Positions 45,898-54,779 of a stretch of 64,000 bases of DNA are shown here, one piece after another (the first letter of the stretch is position 1; every line of letters starts with the position of its first letter). The stretch spans positions 25,226 to 89,225 of the forward strand of contig NZ_VJZE01000003.1 of assembly GCF_009377205.1 (NCBI RefSeq). The letters are read 5' to 3'. A program made the position numbers and the translations under genes. The stretch is from Streptomyces phyllanthi (GTDB lineage Bacteria > Actinomycetota > Actinomycetes > Streptomycetales > Streptomycetaceae). A model generated the notes under the pieces. That model was given only the letters and a program-made list of their open reading frames with translations, searched no databases and was not told where the DNA came from.

Positions 45898-46889
45898 GGA
45901 CCACGCCACTGGGCGGCGGCGCGGTCGGTGTCACGCAACTGGCCCTCGGTTGCGCCGGGATGGGCAACCTGTACCACCCGGTCACCGACGAGGCCGCCTT
46001 CGCCACCGTGGAGGCGGCCTGGGACGCCGGCATCCGCACCTTCGACACCGCGCCCCACTACGGACTGGGCCTGGCGGAACGACGGCTCGGGGCGGCCCTG
46101 CGTGGCCGCCCCCGCGACAGCTACACCCTCTCCACCAAGGTGGGCCGGCTCCTCGTGCCCGCCCCGGACGGCGACTTGGGGGACGACCTCGCCCACGGCT
46201 TCGCCGTCCCCGCCACGCACCGCCGGGTGTGGGACTTCAGCGCCGACGGAGTGTTGCGCTCGCTGGAGGCGAGCCTGAACCGCCTCGGCCTCGACCGGGT
46301 CGACATCGTCCTGCTGCACGATCCGGACGACCACGCCGAGCAGGCTCTGCGCGAGGCGTATCCGGCGCTGGAGCGGCTGCGCGCCGAAGGCGTGGTCGGA
46401 GCGATCGGCGTCGGCATGAACCAGTCCGCGCTGCCCGCCCGCTTCCTGCGCGAGACCGACATCGACGTGGTGCTGCTGGCCGGCCGCTACACGCTCCTGG
46501 AACAGGAAGGGCTCGCCGAAGTGCTGCCAGAGGCTGCCGCCCGTGGCCGAAGCGTCGTCATCGGCGGCGTCTTCAACTCGGGTTTGCTCATCGCCCCGAG
46601 GCCCGGCGCCACATACGACTACGCCCCGGCACCGCGGCCCGTACTCGACCGCGCCCTGCGCCTGCTGGCGGTCACCGAACACCACGGCGTGCCGCTGCGC
46701 GCCGCCGCCCTGCGCTTCCCGTTCGGCCATCCCGCGGTCGCGAGCGTCCTGACCGGCGCCCGTTCCCCCGAGGAGGTGCGCGACACCGTGGAGCAGCTGC
46801 GGTGCCCGATCCCGGACGCCCTGTGGGACGAGCTGCGCGCCGAAGGGCTGCTGGCCCCAGGCACCCCGGCCGTCGGCCAGGTCCGGTAA
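45894..46889 (+). CDS. aldo/keto reductase, likely L-fucose dehydrogenase
   Basis: A 331-residue aldo/keto reductase. The catalytic tetrad is visible as Asp and Tyr in FDTAPHYG, Lys in STKVGR and His in VLLHDPDD. L-fucose dehydrogenases of this family oxidise L-fucose to L-fucono-lactone, the entry step of the pathway encoded by the operon. GTG 45894 overlaps the SDR stop. No dedicated lactonase (amidohydrolase or SMP-30 type) is visible in the window, so the lactone may open on its own or be handled elsewhere. Confidence 0.88.
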   Translation: MRTTPLGGGAVGVTQLALGCAGMGNLYHPVTDEAAFATVEAAWDAGIRTFDTAPHYGLGLAERRLGAALRGRPRDSYTLSTKVGRLLVPAPDGDLGDDLAHGFAVPATHRRVWDFSADGVLRSLEASLNRLGLDRVDIVLLHDPDDHAEQALREAYPALERLRAEGVVGAIGVGMNQSALPARFLRETDIDVVLLAGRYTLLEQEGLAEVLPEAAARGRSVVIGGVFNSGLLIAPRPGATYDYAPAPRPVLDRALRLLAVTEHHGVPLRAAALRFPFGHPAVASVLTGARSPEEVRDTVEQLRCPIPDALWDELRAEGLLAPGTPAVGQVR

Positions 46890-46949
46890 GGCGAGCGGGT
46901 TCTCGGCACGCTGGAAGCAGGGGGAACGGCAGCGGTCTCCATGGGTTTC

Positions 46950-46972
46950 GGCGCCCGCGCGCTGCGGGCGCC
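46950..46972. terminator. hairpin between convergent fucose genes
   Basis: GGCGCCCGC (46950-46958) and its complement GCGGGCGCC (46964-46972), loop GCGCT. It lies between the aldo/keto reductase stop and the fucosidase stop. A further GGCGCCCGCC follows and may extend or compete with the structure. Confidence 0.6.
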
Positions 46973-47031
46973 TACCTGCTAGTAGGCGCCCGCCGGCGAA
47001 GACCGCGGGTATGCCACCGGGGTGGCGCCGG

Positions 47032-49086
47032 TCAGGCGGCTGGGCTGAACGTCCACAGCAGGTTGGTGCTCTGCTGCCACGTCCACTGCTTGGCCACGGA
47101 CCCTGAGGCGACCATTCCGCCACCGTCGAGGACCAGTCCCGTGCTGCGGTTGGCGATCGAGTACTGCCCTTGGCCGCGGTGGGTGATCTGCCACTGTTGC
47201 GTGTTACTGCCGTCCCAGGCCTTCTGCCGGGCCGGGGCGCCGTTGCTGGTAGCTCCCCAGCCGTCGGCGACCATGCCGTTGGTGCGGTTGACGAGCCTGT
47301 AGTAGCCGTTTCCGAGTTCGATTGCCTGCCACTGGAGATTGGCGTGGTCCACTGCCTCCCACTGCTTCAGGTTCGAGCCGCTGGCGACATTGCCGCCGCT
47401 GTCCAGCGCCAAGTGGTTCGTGACATTGGTCAGGCGGAAGTACTTGTCGGGCCTGAACGTCACCTTCAGTGATCTGATCACGTCATTGTTGCCGGTCACC
47501 CGAAGGTCGGGGGTGTTCGAGGTGAACGTCCAGGCGGTGCCGGTGAAGTTGTCGCCGGAGTAGCCCGTCACCTGGAAGCCGTCGGGTACCAGGATGGACG
47601 AGGCTGTGGCGGGCGCCAGGCCGGCGGCGGACAGCTGGGAGGAGGTGTAGCTGCCCAGCGGCAGGACGGCGCGACCGGCTTCGTAGTCGACGTCCTGGAA
47701 CACCGTCGCGGAAACCCTCACGGGCATGCCCTGGACCTCGACGCACACCACGGAGTCGTTGGCGTTCGGCGCGGTGGCCGGCACGGTGACGTTGATCTGG
47801 TCGGTGACGGTGTACGGGAGCGAGACCGAGGGATTGTTCAGCAGATAGACGCGGCTGATCGTGTTGTCGATCACCGGGATCCGGAGCTGGCCGTTCGTGG
47901 GCCAGGTGAAGACGTGGGCGAAGAGCTTGCCGTTCTTCCTGGTGACCTTCCCCCATGCGGGTTCGGTGGCGAACGGGCTGCCGCTGGTGCCGTGAATGCT
48001 GTCGCTGTACGTCGACATCCATGAGGCCAGGCCGTTCAGGACGGTCTGGGTTCCCGCTGTGACCGAGCCGTCGCCCTTGGGGCCGATGTTCAACAGGAGG
48101 TTGCCGTCCCGGGAGACCACCGTGACGAGCTCCTGGACGATGTCCTTGAGGGATCTGTAGGAGTTCTCCCTCGACGCGTTGTAACCCCAGGCGCCGTTCA
48201 TGGTGGCGCACCGCTCCCACGGCCGACCCATCGGCTTGGCGGGTATGTCGAACTCCGCGACCGCGTAGTCGCCGAGACCGTGGTCCCGCTTGACCCGTTC
48301 GTTGACGATGAGGCCGGGCTTGCGGGCGATCAGCCAGGTGTAGAGGTCGACGCCGTCCGATTCCAGCCACCAGTCCTCCAGTGTGGGGCTGGAAGGCTCG
48401 GCGAACCAGTCGCCGTCGAACCACAGCAGTGCCGGGTCGTAGCGGTCCAGCAGTTCCTGGAGCTGCGCCTTCATGTCGGCGATGTAGGCGGTGCGGGCGG
48501 CCTGCGAGGACATCGTGGTGAGACCGCTCTCGTGGCGGTCGGTCTGGGACGGGTGGTTCCAGTCGAGTATCGAGTAGTACAGGCAGAACTTGATCCCGCG
48601 GCTCTCGCACTCGGTCTTGAGGTCCCTGAGCGGGTCGGTCTGGATGCCGTTGTAGTCGTTCAGGTTGTACAGCTTGGTGGCCGTGGTGTCGGTGAAGCTC
48701 GCCACGTCGGAGTTCCACATCGCGTAGCCCTCGTGGTGCTTGGCGGTGATCACGAGGTACTTCATGCCGGCGTTCTTGGCCAGTTCGGCGATGGTGGCGG
48801 CGTTGAACTGGGACGGGTTGAAGTTCTTGGTGACCTGGTTCTGGTAGTTCGCCTTGCTCCACTGCTGGCTGTCGAACGCCCACTCGCCCTGGCCGAGGTA
48901 CGAGTAGGACCCGAAGTGGATGAACATGCCGAACCGGGCCTGGTACCACCAGTCCATCTTCGAGGGGACCGTATACGCCTCCGCGGTGGCCGGCCACAGG
49001 ACCTGCGGCAGGCCGACGGCCGCCATGCCTCCGGCGAGGGCGGCGGCCTTCATCAGTGAGCGTCTGCTGAGGCGAGATGAGGACAT
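47032..49086 (-). CDS. secreted GH29 alpha-L-fucosidase with ricin-type lectin domain
   Basis: A 684-residue exported enzyme. ATG 49086 starts a Tat signal (LSRRSLMKAAALAGG). The GH29 barrel covers roughly residues 40-390 with WYQARFGMFIHFGSYS, YLVITAKHHEGYAMW and ALLWFDGDWF, whose first Asp matches the GH29 nucleophile position. A beta-sandwich and a crystallin-like segment follow, and residues about 555-684 form a ricin-B-type trefoil with three QW repeats (NLQWQAIE, TQQWQITH, TNLLWTF). It would release L-fucose from plant or animal glycans outside the cell for the importer and catabolic operon. Operator-like palindromes lie 90-236 bases upstream. Confidence 0.95.
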   Translation of the reverse strand: MSSSRLSRRSLMKAAALAGGMAAVGLPQVLWPATAEAYTVPSKMDWWYQARFGMFIHFGSYSYLGQGEWAFDSQQWSKANYQNQVTKNFNPSQFNAATIAELAKNAGMKYLVITAKHHEGYAMWNSDVASFTDTTATKLYNLNDYNGIQTDPLRDLKTECESRGIKFCLYYSILDWNHPSQTDRHESGLTTMSSQAARTAYIADMKAQLQELLDRYDPALLWFDGDWFAEPSSPTLEDWWLESDGVDLYTWLIARKPGLIVNERVKRDHGLGDYAVAEFDIPAKPMGRPWERCATMNGAWGYNASRENSYRSLKDIVQELVTVVSRDGNLLLNIGPKGDGSVTAGTQTVLNGLASWMSTYSDSIHGTSGSPFATEPAWGKVTRKNGKLFAHVFTWPTNGQLRIPVIDNTISRVYLLNNPSVSLPYTVTDQINVTVPATAPNANDSVVCVEVQGMPVRVSATVFQDVDYEAGRAVLPLGSYTSSQLSAAGLAPATASSILVPDGFQVTGYSGDNFTGTAWTFTSNTPDLRVTGNNDVIRSLKVTFRPDKYFRLTNVTNHLALDSGGNVASGSNLKQWEAVDHANLQWQAIELGNGYYRLVNRTNGMVADGWGATSNGAPARQKAWDGSNTQQWQITHRGQGQYSIANRSTGLVLDGGGMVASGSVAKQWTWQQSTNLLWTFSPAA

Positions 49087-49173
49087 GGTGCGGCTCCATA
49101 TGTCGGGGAAGAGGCAGGGCAAGGCGTCAGGAGCAGAGGAGCGGCCTGGTAGCCGTACTCGCGTCCCAAGGGG

Positions 49174-49188
49174 AGACATCGGATGGAT
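49174..49188. promoter_or_regulatory. fucose-locus palindrome upstream of fucosidase, site 4
   Basis: AGACATCGGATGGAT keeps the full core CATCGGATG of ATACATCSGATGTAT. It lies 88 bases before the fucosidase start. A weaker copy (ACATCGGAG) is at 49261-49269. Confidence 0.6.
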
Positions 49189-49307
49189 TTATAGGATCAC
49201 GACGGTGGCCGTGTCTAGAGGTGAGACAAGGTCGTCTGCAACGATGGCGTGTACCAGGGAACATCGGAGGCGGGTCCCGAGTGCCACTCGCCGGTATAGT
49301 CAAGAAA

Positions 49308-49322
49308 ATACATCGGATCTAT
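49308..49322. promoter_or_regulatory. fucose-locus palindrome, best copy (site 5)
   Basis: ATACATCGGATCTAT differs from the perfect 15-base palindrome ATACATCSGATGTAT at one position. It lies 222 bases before the fucosidase start. Confidence 0.65.
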
Positions 49323-49846
49323 TCAGGGGCTGACGCCATTTCGTCGAGCAGTACTCGTGGCTTCCGAGGGCGGCGGCCCCGGCGTGTGACCGTCCCGGGA
49401 TGCGCGGCCTCACCGGCCCTCGATTCGTCCACGTCCGTCGTGCCCGCGGAGCGACCGATGTCGGTCCGAAGGATCAGGGGCACCGGCCCGGTCCGGCTCG
49501 TCTCCCATGACGGCGCCTGGATCGACGATCCGTCGTTCCCTTCGTCGCACGCCCGACCACCGAACTCCTCCGTGCGGCGTGCGCCGGCGAACCGAACGGG
49601 CGTCTCCTTCGAACTCGCGGCCAAGCGGAAGCACTCGACTCACAAACACTGACCCCCTCGGCAGGCCGCGCGGCGAGCGCGTCGACGAACTCTTCCAGCG
49701 CCTGTACCACGTCAACTGCCTGCCGAGAGGTGCGGGATTCGCGCCAGGGCTGGACAAGAGGTTGAATGTTCATACAGGAAGATGACACATCAACTTTCAG
49801 CTTCTCGTATGAGATCACGACTGAGGAAGAGGGACACCCATGAGCA
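49323..49846. other. 524-base stretch without a convincing gene
   Basis: Several open frames exist here but none shows protein-family patterns or a plausible start with ribosome binding site. The last 30 bases carry the ribosome binding site (AGGAAGAGGG) of the hydrolase that follows. Confidence 0.6.
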
Positions 49847-50506
49847 TTGTCGCCGAAGACCGGTCTCGAGGCCCTGCTGACGCCCGAGGAGAGCGTGCTG
49901 CTGCTGATCGACCACCAGCCGTACCAGTTCTCCAACCTGAACAGCCACGAGCCGACGATGATCGTCAACAACGTTGTCGGACTGGCGAAGGCCGCAAAGG
50001 GCTTCGGTGTCCCGACGATTCTGACCACGGTCGTCGAGGAGCGCGGCGGCAATCTGATCCAGCCGCTCCAGGACCTCTTCCCGGACCAGAAGCCGATCAA
50101 CAGGACGTTCATCAACACCTGGGAGGACCAGCGTGTGGTGGACGCTGTGAAGGCCACCGGACGCAAGAAGCTGATCATCGCCGGCCTGTGGACGGAGATC
50201 TGCGTGGCCATGCCCGCCCTCCACGCGGCCGCGGAGGACTTCCAGGTCTACGTCGTCACCGACGCATCCGGAGGCACCTCGGCCGAGGCCCACGACATGG
50301 CCGTACGGCGCATGGTCCAGGCCGGGATCATCCCGATCACGTGGCAGGTCACCTTCGCCGAGTGGCAGCGCGACTGGGCCCGGACGAACCTCATCTCCCC
50401 CGAGGACCAGCTGGCGACCTTGGCGCACGGCGGCGCCACCGGGGTGGTGACCGCCTGGGAGTTCCAGCTCCTCAACACGCCGGTCCCTGACACGACCCAA
50501 GCGTAA
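49847..50506 (+). CDS. isochorismatase-family cysteine hydrolase
   Basis: About 219 residues of the YcaC-like isochorismatase/nicotinamidase family. The catalytic Asp is in VLLLIDHQPYQF, the Cys in AGLWTEICVAMPAL, and the usual third residue Lys is replaced by Arg in NRTFINTW, as in YcaC-type members. The best-placed start ATG 49840, with GGAAGAGGG upstream, is in another frame and reads MSIVAED before diverging. The conserved frame begins only at TTG 49847 (LSPKTGLEALLTPEE). Either the TTG is used or a one-base change near 49860 has disrupted a gene that started at 49840. The substrate is unknown. Confidence 0.8.
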   Translation: MSPKTGLEALLTPEESVLLLIDHQPYQFSNLNSHEPTMIVNNVVGLAKAAKGFGVPTILTTVVEERGGNLIQPLQDLFPDQKPINRTFINTWEDQRVVDAVKATGRKKLIIAGLWTEICVAMPALHAAAEDFQVYVVTDASGGTSAEAHDMAVRRMVQAGIIPITWQVTFAEWQRDWARTNLISPEDQLATLAHGGATGVVTAWEFQLLNTPVPDTTQA

Positions 50507-50523
50507 AGGCGGGCCAACGGTGA

Positions 50524-50551
50524 GGGGCGGCACCCGGGACGGTGCCGCCCC
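50524..50551 (+). terminator. 11-bp stem terminator after the hydrolase
   Basis: GGGGCGGCACC (50524-50534), loop CGGGAC, and the perfect complement (50541-50551). It starts 18 bases after the hydrolase stop. Confidence 0.75.
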
Positions 50552-50629
50552 CCACCATGGGCCGTCCATGGGCCGTGCCCGGCCGGGACGAGGCCCGTGC
50601 AACCGGCCCGTCGTGTCCGACCCCGCGTT

Positions 50630-50864
50630 CACGCCCGTACGGCTACCGCTGTTCCACAGGTGGCGGCCGGCTCCGAAGGCCAGGTGGCAGCGGATGTTCT
50701 CCCGATGCGGGCACATCCGTTCCGGCTCCGGGAAGACCTCCGGGTCGGAACCGCTGCCCAGCAGCATCAGCAGCATCGGCGGGAGGCTGCGTGCCGCGCA
50801 GTTCCGTGGCCCGCGCGGTGCCCCTGCGTCAGGTGGTCACCGGCGGATCGCGCCTGAGGACCTC
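50630..50864 (-). pseudogene. cytochrome P450 remnant
   Basis: Read on the minus strand from 50864, EVLRRDPPVTT, then an in-frame TGA, then RRGTARATELRG corresponds to the K-helix region (ExxR) of a P450. After a frame change near 50776 it continues LLMLLGSGSDPEVFPEPERM and HLAFGAGRHL, the approach to the heme-binding loop, where the cysteine and everything after it are lost. One nonsense codon, one frameshift and two truncations make it clearly non-functional. From 50865 to 51189 the minus strand has an open frame I cannot assign. Confidence 0.75.
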
Positions 50865-51189
50865 TTACACCCAGGCCTCAGCCGGACCCGCTGCACCCGC
50901 CACGCGCGCCCACACGCCGGGCTCGGCCAGCGCCCGGCGCAGCACGGTGGCGATGCGTTGCCGGGTGGTGGACGGACCGGCGATGAAGACGAAGAAGCAC
51001 ATGCCGACCGCGGTCTCGACGTCCAGCAAGCTGCGGGGCGCGGGTACATCCAGAGCCAGGAAGATCACGGCCGGACGCCAACAGGGGGTCGGTGCAGCCC
51101 AGGACGTATGGTGCGGCATCACCAGGCCACCGGGGGGAAAGGGGATGCCGGGTCCGGTGGTACTGGACCCGGCATCAGGACAGACCGCG

Positions 51190-51368
51190 TCAGGCAGTGA
51201 CGGCGGCCGCACGGAGCGGCGCCAGGGTCCCGCTCCAGGCCACGACCTGGTCGAGCAGGGTGCTGAGGGCGCCCACGTTGTAGTCGCCGGGCTTGAAGAC
51301 GCTGAAGTTCTCGAACTCCGTCATCAGCGACAGCGCCACCTGTTGGCGATGATGCCGATCCTGGTCAT
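51190..51368 (-). pseudogene. NADPH-dependent FMN reductase remnant with internal deletion
   Basis: The minus strand at 51368 has AAGGA and then ATG reading MTRIGIIAN, the normal start of an NADPH:FMN reductase-type flavodoxin-fold protein. A few bases later, in another frame, it reads ALSLMTEFENFSVFKPGDYN and DQVVAWSGTLAPLR and ends at a stop at 51190, the usual C-terminus of the same family. The roughly 130 residues between are missing, so the gene has lost its middle by one deletion while both ends remain. Confidence 0.75.
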
Positions 51369-51415
51369 GAGATGTCCTTGACGGAATGGATCGTTGTGCT
51401 GCCCTGAACGACGGT

Positions 51416-52387
51416 TCAGGAAGTGTGAGGGAGGTGCTGGGCGGGGATGACGCCGAGGCGACCCGCCTGGTAGTCCTCGAAGGCCTGCTGCACCTCTTGG
51501 GCGGTGTTCATCACGAACGGGCCGTACTGGACGACCGGTTCGCGGATGGGCAGACCGCCCAGCACGAACAGCTCCAGCTTGGGTGCGCGGGACTCCTGGG
51601 CGCGATCGGCGGACAGACGCAGTGCGTCACCCTCGCCGAACACGACGAGCCGGCCCTCCTGGAACGGGCGGCCTTCGGCGCCGACCGTGCCGTGGCCCGC
51701 CAGGGCGTAGACCAGCGCGTTGTATGCGGGGTTCCACGGCAGGTCGACCTGGGCGCCGGGTTCGAGGGTGAGGTGGGCGACGGTGATCGGGCTGTGGGTG
51801 ACGCCGGGGCCGGTGTGCCCCGCGACGTCCCCGGCGATCACCCGGATCAGCGCGCCGCCGTCGGGGGTGGTGAGCAGTCCGGTGTGCTTGCCGCGGATGT
51901 CCTGGTAGCGGGGCGGGCTCATCTTCTTCGCCCGGGGCAGGTTGACCCACAGCTGCACGCCGTGCAGGACCCCGCCGTTCCTGACCAGCTGCTCCGGCGG
52001 CTGCTCGATGTGCAGGATGCCGGCTCCCGCGGTCATCCACTGGGTGTCGCCGTCGCTGAGCTTTCCGCCGCCGCCGTTGGAGTCCTGGTGCTCCACGGCG
52101 CCGTCGATGAGGTAGGTGACGGTTTCGAAGCCGCGGTGCGGATGCCAGGGCGTGCCCATGGGTTCGCCCGGAGCCATCTCGACCTCGCCGAGATGGTCCA
52201 TGTGGACAAACGGGTCCAGTTCCGGCAACGTCACACCGGCGAACGCTCGGCGCACGGGGAAGCCCTCGCCCTCGAAGCCCCGCTCGGCCTTCCCCAGGCG
52301 GCGGACGGGCCGGTAGCGGGTCGCGGTCGGGTCCAGCTCCGGCAGTCGCGGCAGGAAGAGTATGTCGTCCACGGTGATCGCAGGCAT
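51416..52387 (-). CDS. pirin-family bicupin
   Basis: A 323-residue pirin-like protein. It has the pirin N-terminal cupin with metal-site pattern HPHRGFETVTYLIDG and the following HQDSNG, WMTAGAGILHIE, then LHGVQLWVNLP and the C-terminal half (FVLGGLPIREPVVQYGPFVMNT). Pirins are iron-binding; some have quercetin 2,3-dioxygenase activity and others act in regulation, so the role here is open. ATG 52387 lies downstream (on its strand) of the DoxX gene with a 27-base gap, so they are probably co-transcribed. Confidence 0.93.
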   Translation of the reverse strand: MPAITVDDILFLPRLPELDPTATRYRPVRRLGKAERGFEGEGFPVRRAFAGVTLPELDPFVHMDHLGEVEMAPGEPMGTPWHPHRGFETVTYLIDGAVEHQDSNGGGGKLSDGDTQWMTAGAGILHIEQPPEQLVRNGGVLHGVQLWVNLPRAKKMSPPRYQDIRGKHTGLLTTPDGGALIRVIAGDVAGHTGPGVTHSPITVAHLTLEPGAQVDLPWNPAYNALVYALAGHGTVGAEGRPFQEGRLVVFGEGDALRLSADRAQESRAPKLELFVLGGLPIREPVVQYGPFVMNTAQEVQQAFEDYQAGRLGVIPAQHLPHTS

Positions 52388-52414
52388 GGGTTTCTCCGTT
52401 TCTTGCGGTTGCCG

Positions 52415-52795
52415 TCAGAAGGAGTGCGGACCGAAGCGGCCCCAGGCCTCGAAGACGGCCAGGGCGAGCAGGACCACGGGGACGGCGATGTTCGGGTACT
52501 CCTTGCGACGGCCGTGTTCGATCGCGGCGCCGAGCATGACCAGGGCGAGGCCGGTGGCGGCCAGGGGGACGAAGACAGTGGCGACGTCGACCGCCGGGGG
52601 CAGCAGGAGGCCGATGGCACCGAGGACTTCGAAGGTGCCGATCATCTTGATCACGCCGGGCGAGAAGTCCTCGGCCCAGGCCATGTTCGGACCCGAGGCG
52701 AGGATCTTCTCCTTCGACTGGGTGAGCTTCATGGCGCCGGCGGCGAGGAAGACGAGGGAGAGCAGGGCCGCGACGACCCACAGGGCGACGTTCAT
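52415..52795 (-). CDS. DoxX-family membrane protein
   Basis: A 126-residue protein with four hydrophobic helices, starting VALWVVAALLSLVFLAAGAM and KLTQSKEKI. The DoxX pattern GTFEVLGAIGLLLPP and the closing PVVLLALAVFEAWGRFG are clear. DoxX proteins are small membrane proteins linked to redox functions; the exact role is not established. It heads a two-gene operon with pirin. The promoter lies in the gap above 52795; AGAGGTATCCC precedes the ATG on its strand. Confidence 0.88.
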   Translation of the reverse strand: MNVALWVVAALLSLVFLAAGAMKLTQSKEKILASGPNMAWAEDFSPGVIKMIGTFEVLGAIGLLLPPAVDVATVFVPLAATGLALVMLGAAIEHGRRKEYPNIAVPVVLLALAVFEAWGRFGPHSF

Positions 52796-53907
52796 GGGAT
52801 ACCTCTTTGAGCTGGGTGTGCGGACCCGCCGTGAGCAGGCCTCGCAGAGTTACTTGATGCGTCATCCAAATTAATGTGAGACTAGATGACGTGTCAACGG
52901 AACCGGTCGGACCGCGGGCGGTGAGCCACTCGTCCAGTGCGACCGCGACGATGCCCGATGGGCAGGTGGTCGAGCGCGTTGTCCAGCGCGAAGCGCTTGA
53001 GCCGCTTCTTCAGCTTCAACGCTGCGGGCACCGACGAGTCGAGACTCTCGCGCGCGATGATGCATGCGCTGGTTGAGGACGACGGCAGTCTCGGGAATGT
53101 CCGTGGGACGGCCAGAACCCTGAGCCCGTGGCGGTCCCTCGCTGGGGGCTGCCTGCGATCGCACGTCCTGTTCCCGATGAGAGTAGGGAACATCGGTCCT
53201 CACCGGGAACGCCGTGCCGCCCGCGACGGGAGGAGCCGCCGGGCGAACGGCCACCTCGGCGGCCGGAGCCCCAACAGAGGGCGCGGACGTGATGTGGGTT
53301 TGCCCGTGCTGCGCAACGGCTTCGGTCGGCTGTGTGGGCTGGAGCGCAGACTCGGCAGTCGGAACCGCAGGTGGCCTCTGCTGCTCCGCCGGTTCCCCCC
53401 CCCAGATTCCGGCCACGCTTGCGGAGTCACGGCCGGGCCGGCGGGCTGACCGACGGTGGGCTTCGGCGGTCCGCTCGACGGCCCGGTGGTGACGTGGGAG
53501 ACCGTGGCGGGGCCAACGAGCTCGCCGACCGGTTGGGTGAGGCGCTGGTGTGGAGCGCTGCTGATCATGCGGGCGGCACTGCAAAGGCCCTGGTGGGCGC
53601 AGGCGTGGTGGCCCATCGGACGGCCGAAGACGGCGGAATTGATGCTCCTCGGCCTTGGCCAACCCCTCCCGATGCCCAAGGGAGCCGGCCAGGAAGCTGG
53701 GGGGCGAAGCAACCAACTGCCGACAGAGCTTATTGGTCGTCAAGTTGCCGATATTGCGCTCATAAGGTGGCCGATCAGGCTGCGCTGGCAGGGTCGACGA
53801 CGTCGGGCCGTTGCCGACTTCCAGGTTGGATCCCGAAGATTCGGGAGTTTCGGGAGTCGGCGTGGCTCGCGCGAGACATACATCCGTCCTTGGCAGCAGG
53901 AGGGACC
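52796..53907. other. 1.1-kb stretch without a convincing gene
   Basis: Open frames on both strands are long because of the high GC content, but none has family motifs and the frames with best start signals are rich in Arg and Pro in the way of shadow frames. I see no RNA gene or ordered repeat. The final 20 bases carry AGGAGGGA before the next gene. Confidence 0.55.
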
Positions 53908-54657
53908 ATGCGCGTATGGCGTTCACCACGGCGCCTTGTCGTCGTCTTCGGCGTCGCGATCGCCGCCACACTGTCCGCCGTGCCGGCAAACGCCGCCCTC
54001 GGGGGCCCTGTCCGCTACGGTCAGCTCGGCGACACACCCGTCATCGGTGACTGGGACGGCAACGGCGACCACGACATCGGCGTCTACCGGCCCAGGGATG
54101 GCACCGTCTATCGACCCGGCTACGCTCCCTTCCCCATCGGGCAAGGAACTCTGCCCGTCATCGGTGACTGGAACGGTGACGGCATTGATGAGATCGGTGT
54201 CTACCGGTCCAGTAACCGCACCTTCTACCTCCGTTCGGACTCCGGCAGCGTCACCCTCACGTTCGGCAACATGGGCGACGTGCCCATCGTCGGTGACTGG
54301 GACGGCAACGGCGACGACGAGATCGGTGTCTACCGGCCCAGCAACAGCACCTTCTACCTACGCTCTGACTCCGGCAGCGTCACCCCCATCCCCTACGGGA
54401 ACGTCGGGGACGTGCCCGTCATCGGTGACTGGGACGGCGACGGTGACGATCAGATCGGCGTCTACCGGCCGGGTAACCGCACCTTCTACCTCCGCCCGGA
54501 TTCCGGCAGCGTCACCCCCATCATCTTCGGCGACTCCGGCGATGTGCCCATCGCCGGTGACTGGGAAGGCGATGGCATCGATCAGATCGGTGTCTATCGG
54601 CCCAGCAACAGCACCTTCTACCCGCGAGTCGCCGACCGCGCATCGCTCGGCAGGTGA
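53908..54657 (+). CDS. secreted FG-GAP/VCBS-like repeat protein A
   Basis: A 249-residue protein with a signal peptide (RRLVVVFGVAIAATLSAVPANA) and five tandem repeats of about 44 residues. Each has a Ca-loop-like GDWDGNGDDEIGVYRPSN followed by a strand pair (TFYLRSD, SGSVT) and G(N/D)xGDVP. Repeats of this kind form beta-propeller or beta-solenoid blades and are often adhesins or lectins. ATG 53908 with AGGAGGGA upstream is clear. A near-identical paralogue follows after 122 bases. No catalytic motif is seen; extracellular binding is the likely role. Confidence 0.85.
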   Translation: MRVWRSPRRLVVVFGVAIAATLSAVPANAALGGPVRYGQLGDTPVIGDWDGNGDHDIGVYRPRDGTVYRPGYAPFPIGQGTLPVIGDWNGDGIDEIGVYRSSNRTFYLRSDSGSVTLTFGNMGDVPIVGDWDGNGDDEIGVYRPSNSTFYLRSDSGSVTPIPYGNVGDVPVIGDWDGDGDDQIGVYRPGNRTFYLRPDSGSVTPIIFGDSGDVPIAGDWEGDGIDQIGVYRPSNSTFYPRVADRASLGR

Positions 54658-54779
54658 GTCGCCCACCCGCGGGTCGGCAAGAAGGAAGCCTCACCCGGTT
54701 CCCGGGTTCGAACCCGGAGATCCAGAAGCCGGCGCGGCCTCACACGAAACAGACATCCATCTCTCACAGAAGGAAGGCC

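Noticed and set aside
50865..51212. Possible PTS EIIA-like fragment on the minus strand
   Set aside because: A faint PH and hydrophobic-strand pattern only; too weak to name a family.
52871..54037. 388-residue minus-strand open frame
   Set aside because: Composition and lack of any domain pattern mark it as non-coding; it also runs over the start of the repeat-protein gene.
54700..54735. tRNA 3' end (GGTTCGAACC in a palindrome)
   Set aside because: The T-arm stem does not pair correctly around the TTCGAAC loop, and no acceptor, D or anticodon arm can be built around it.
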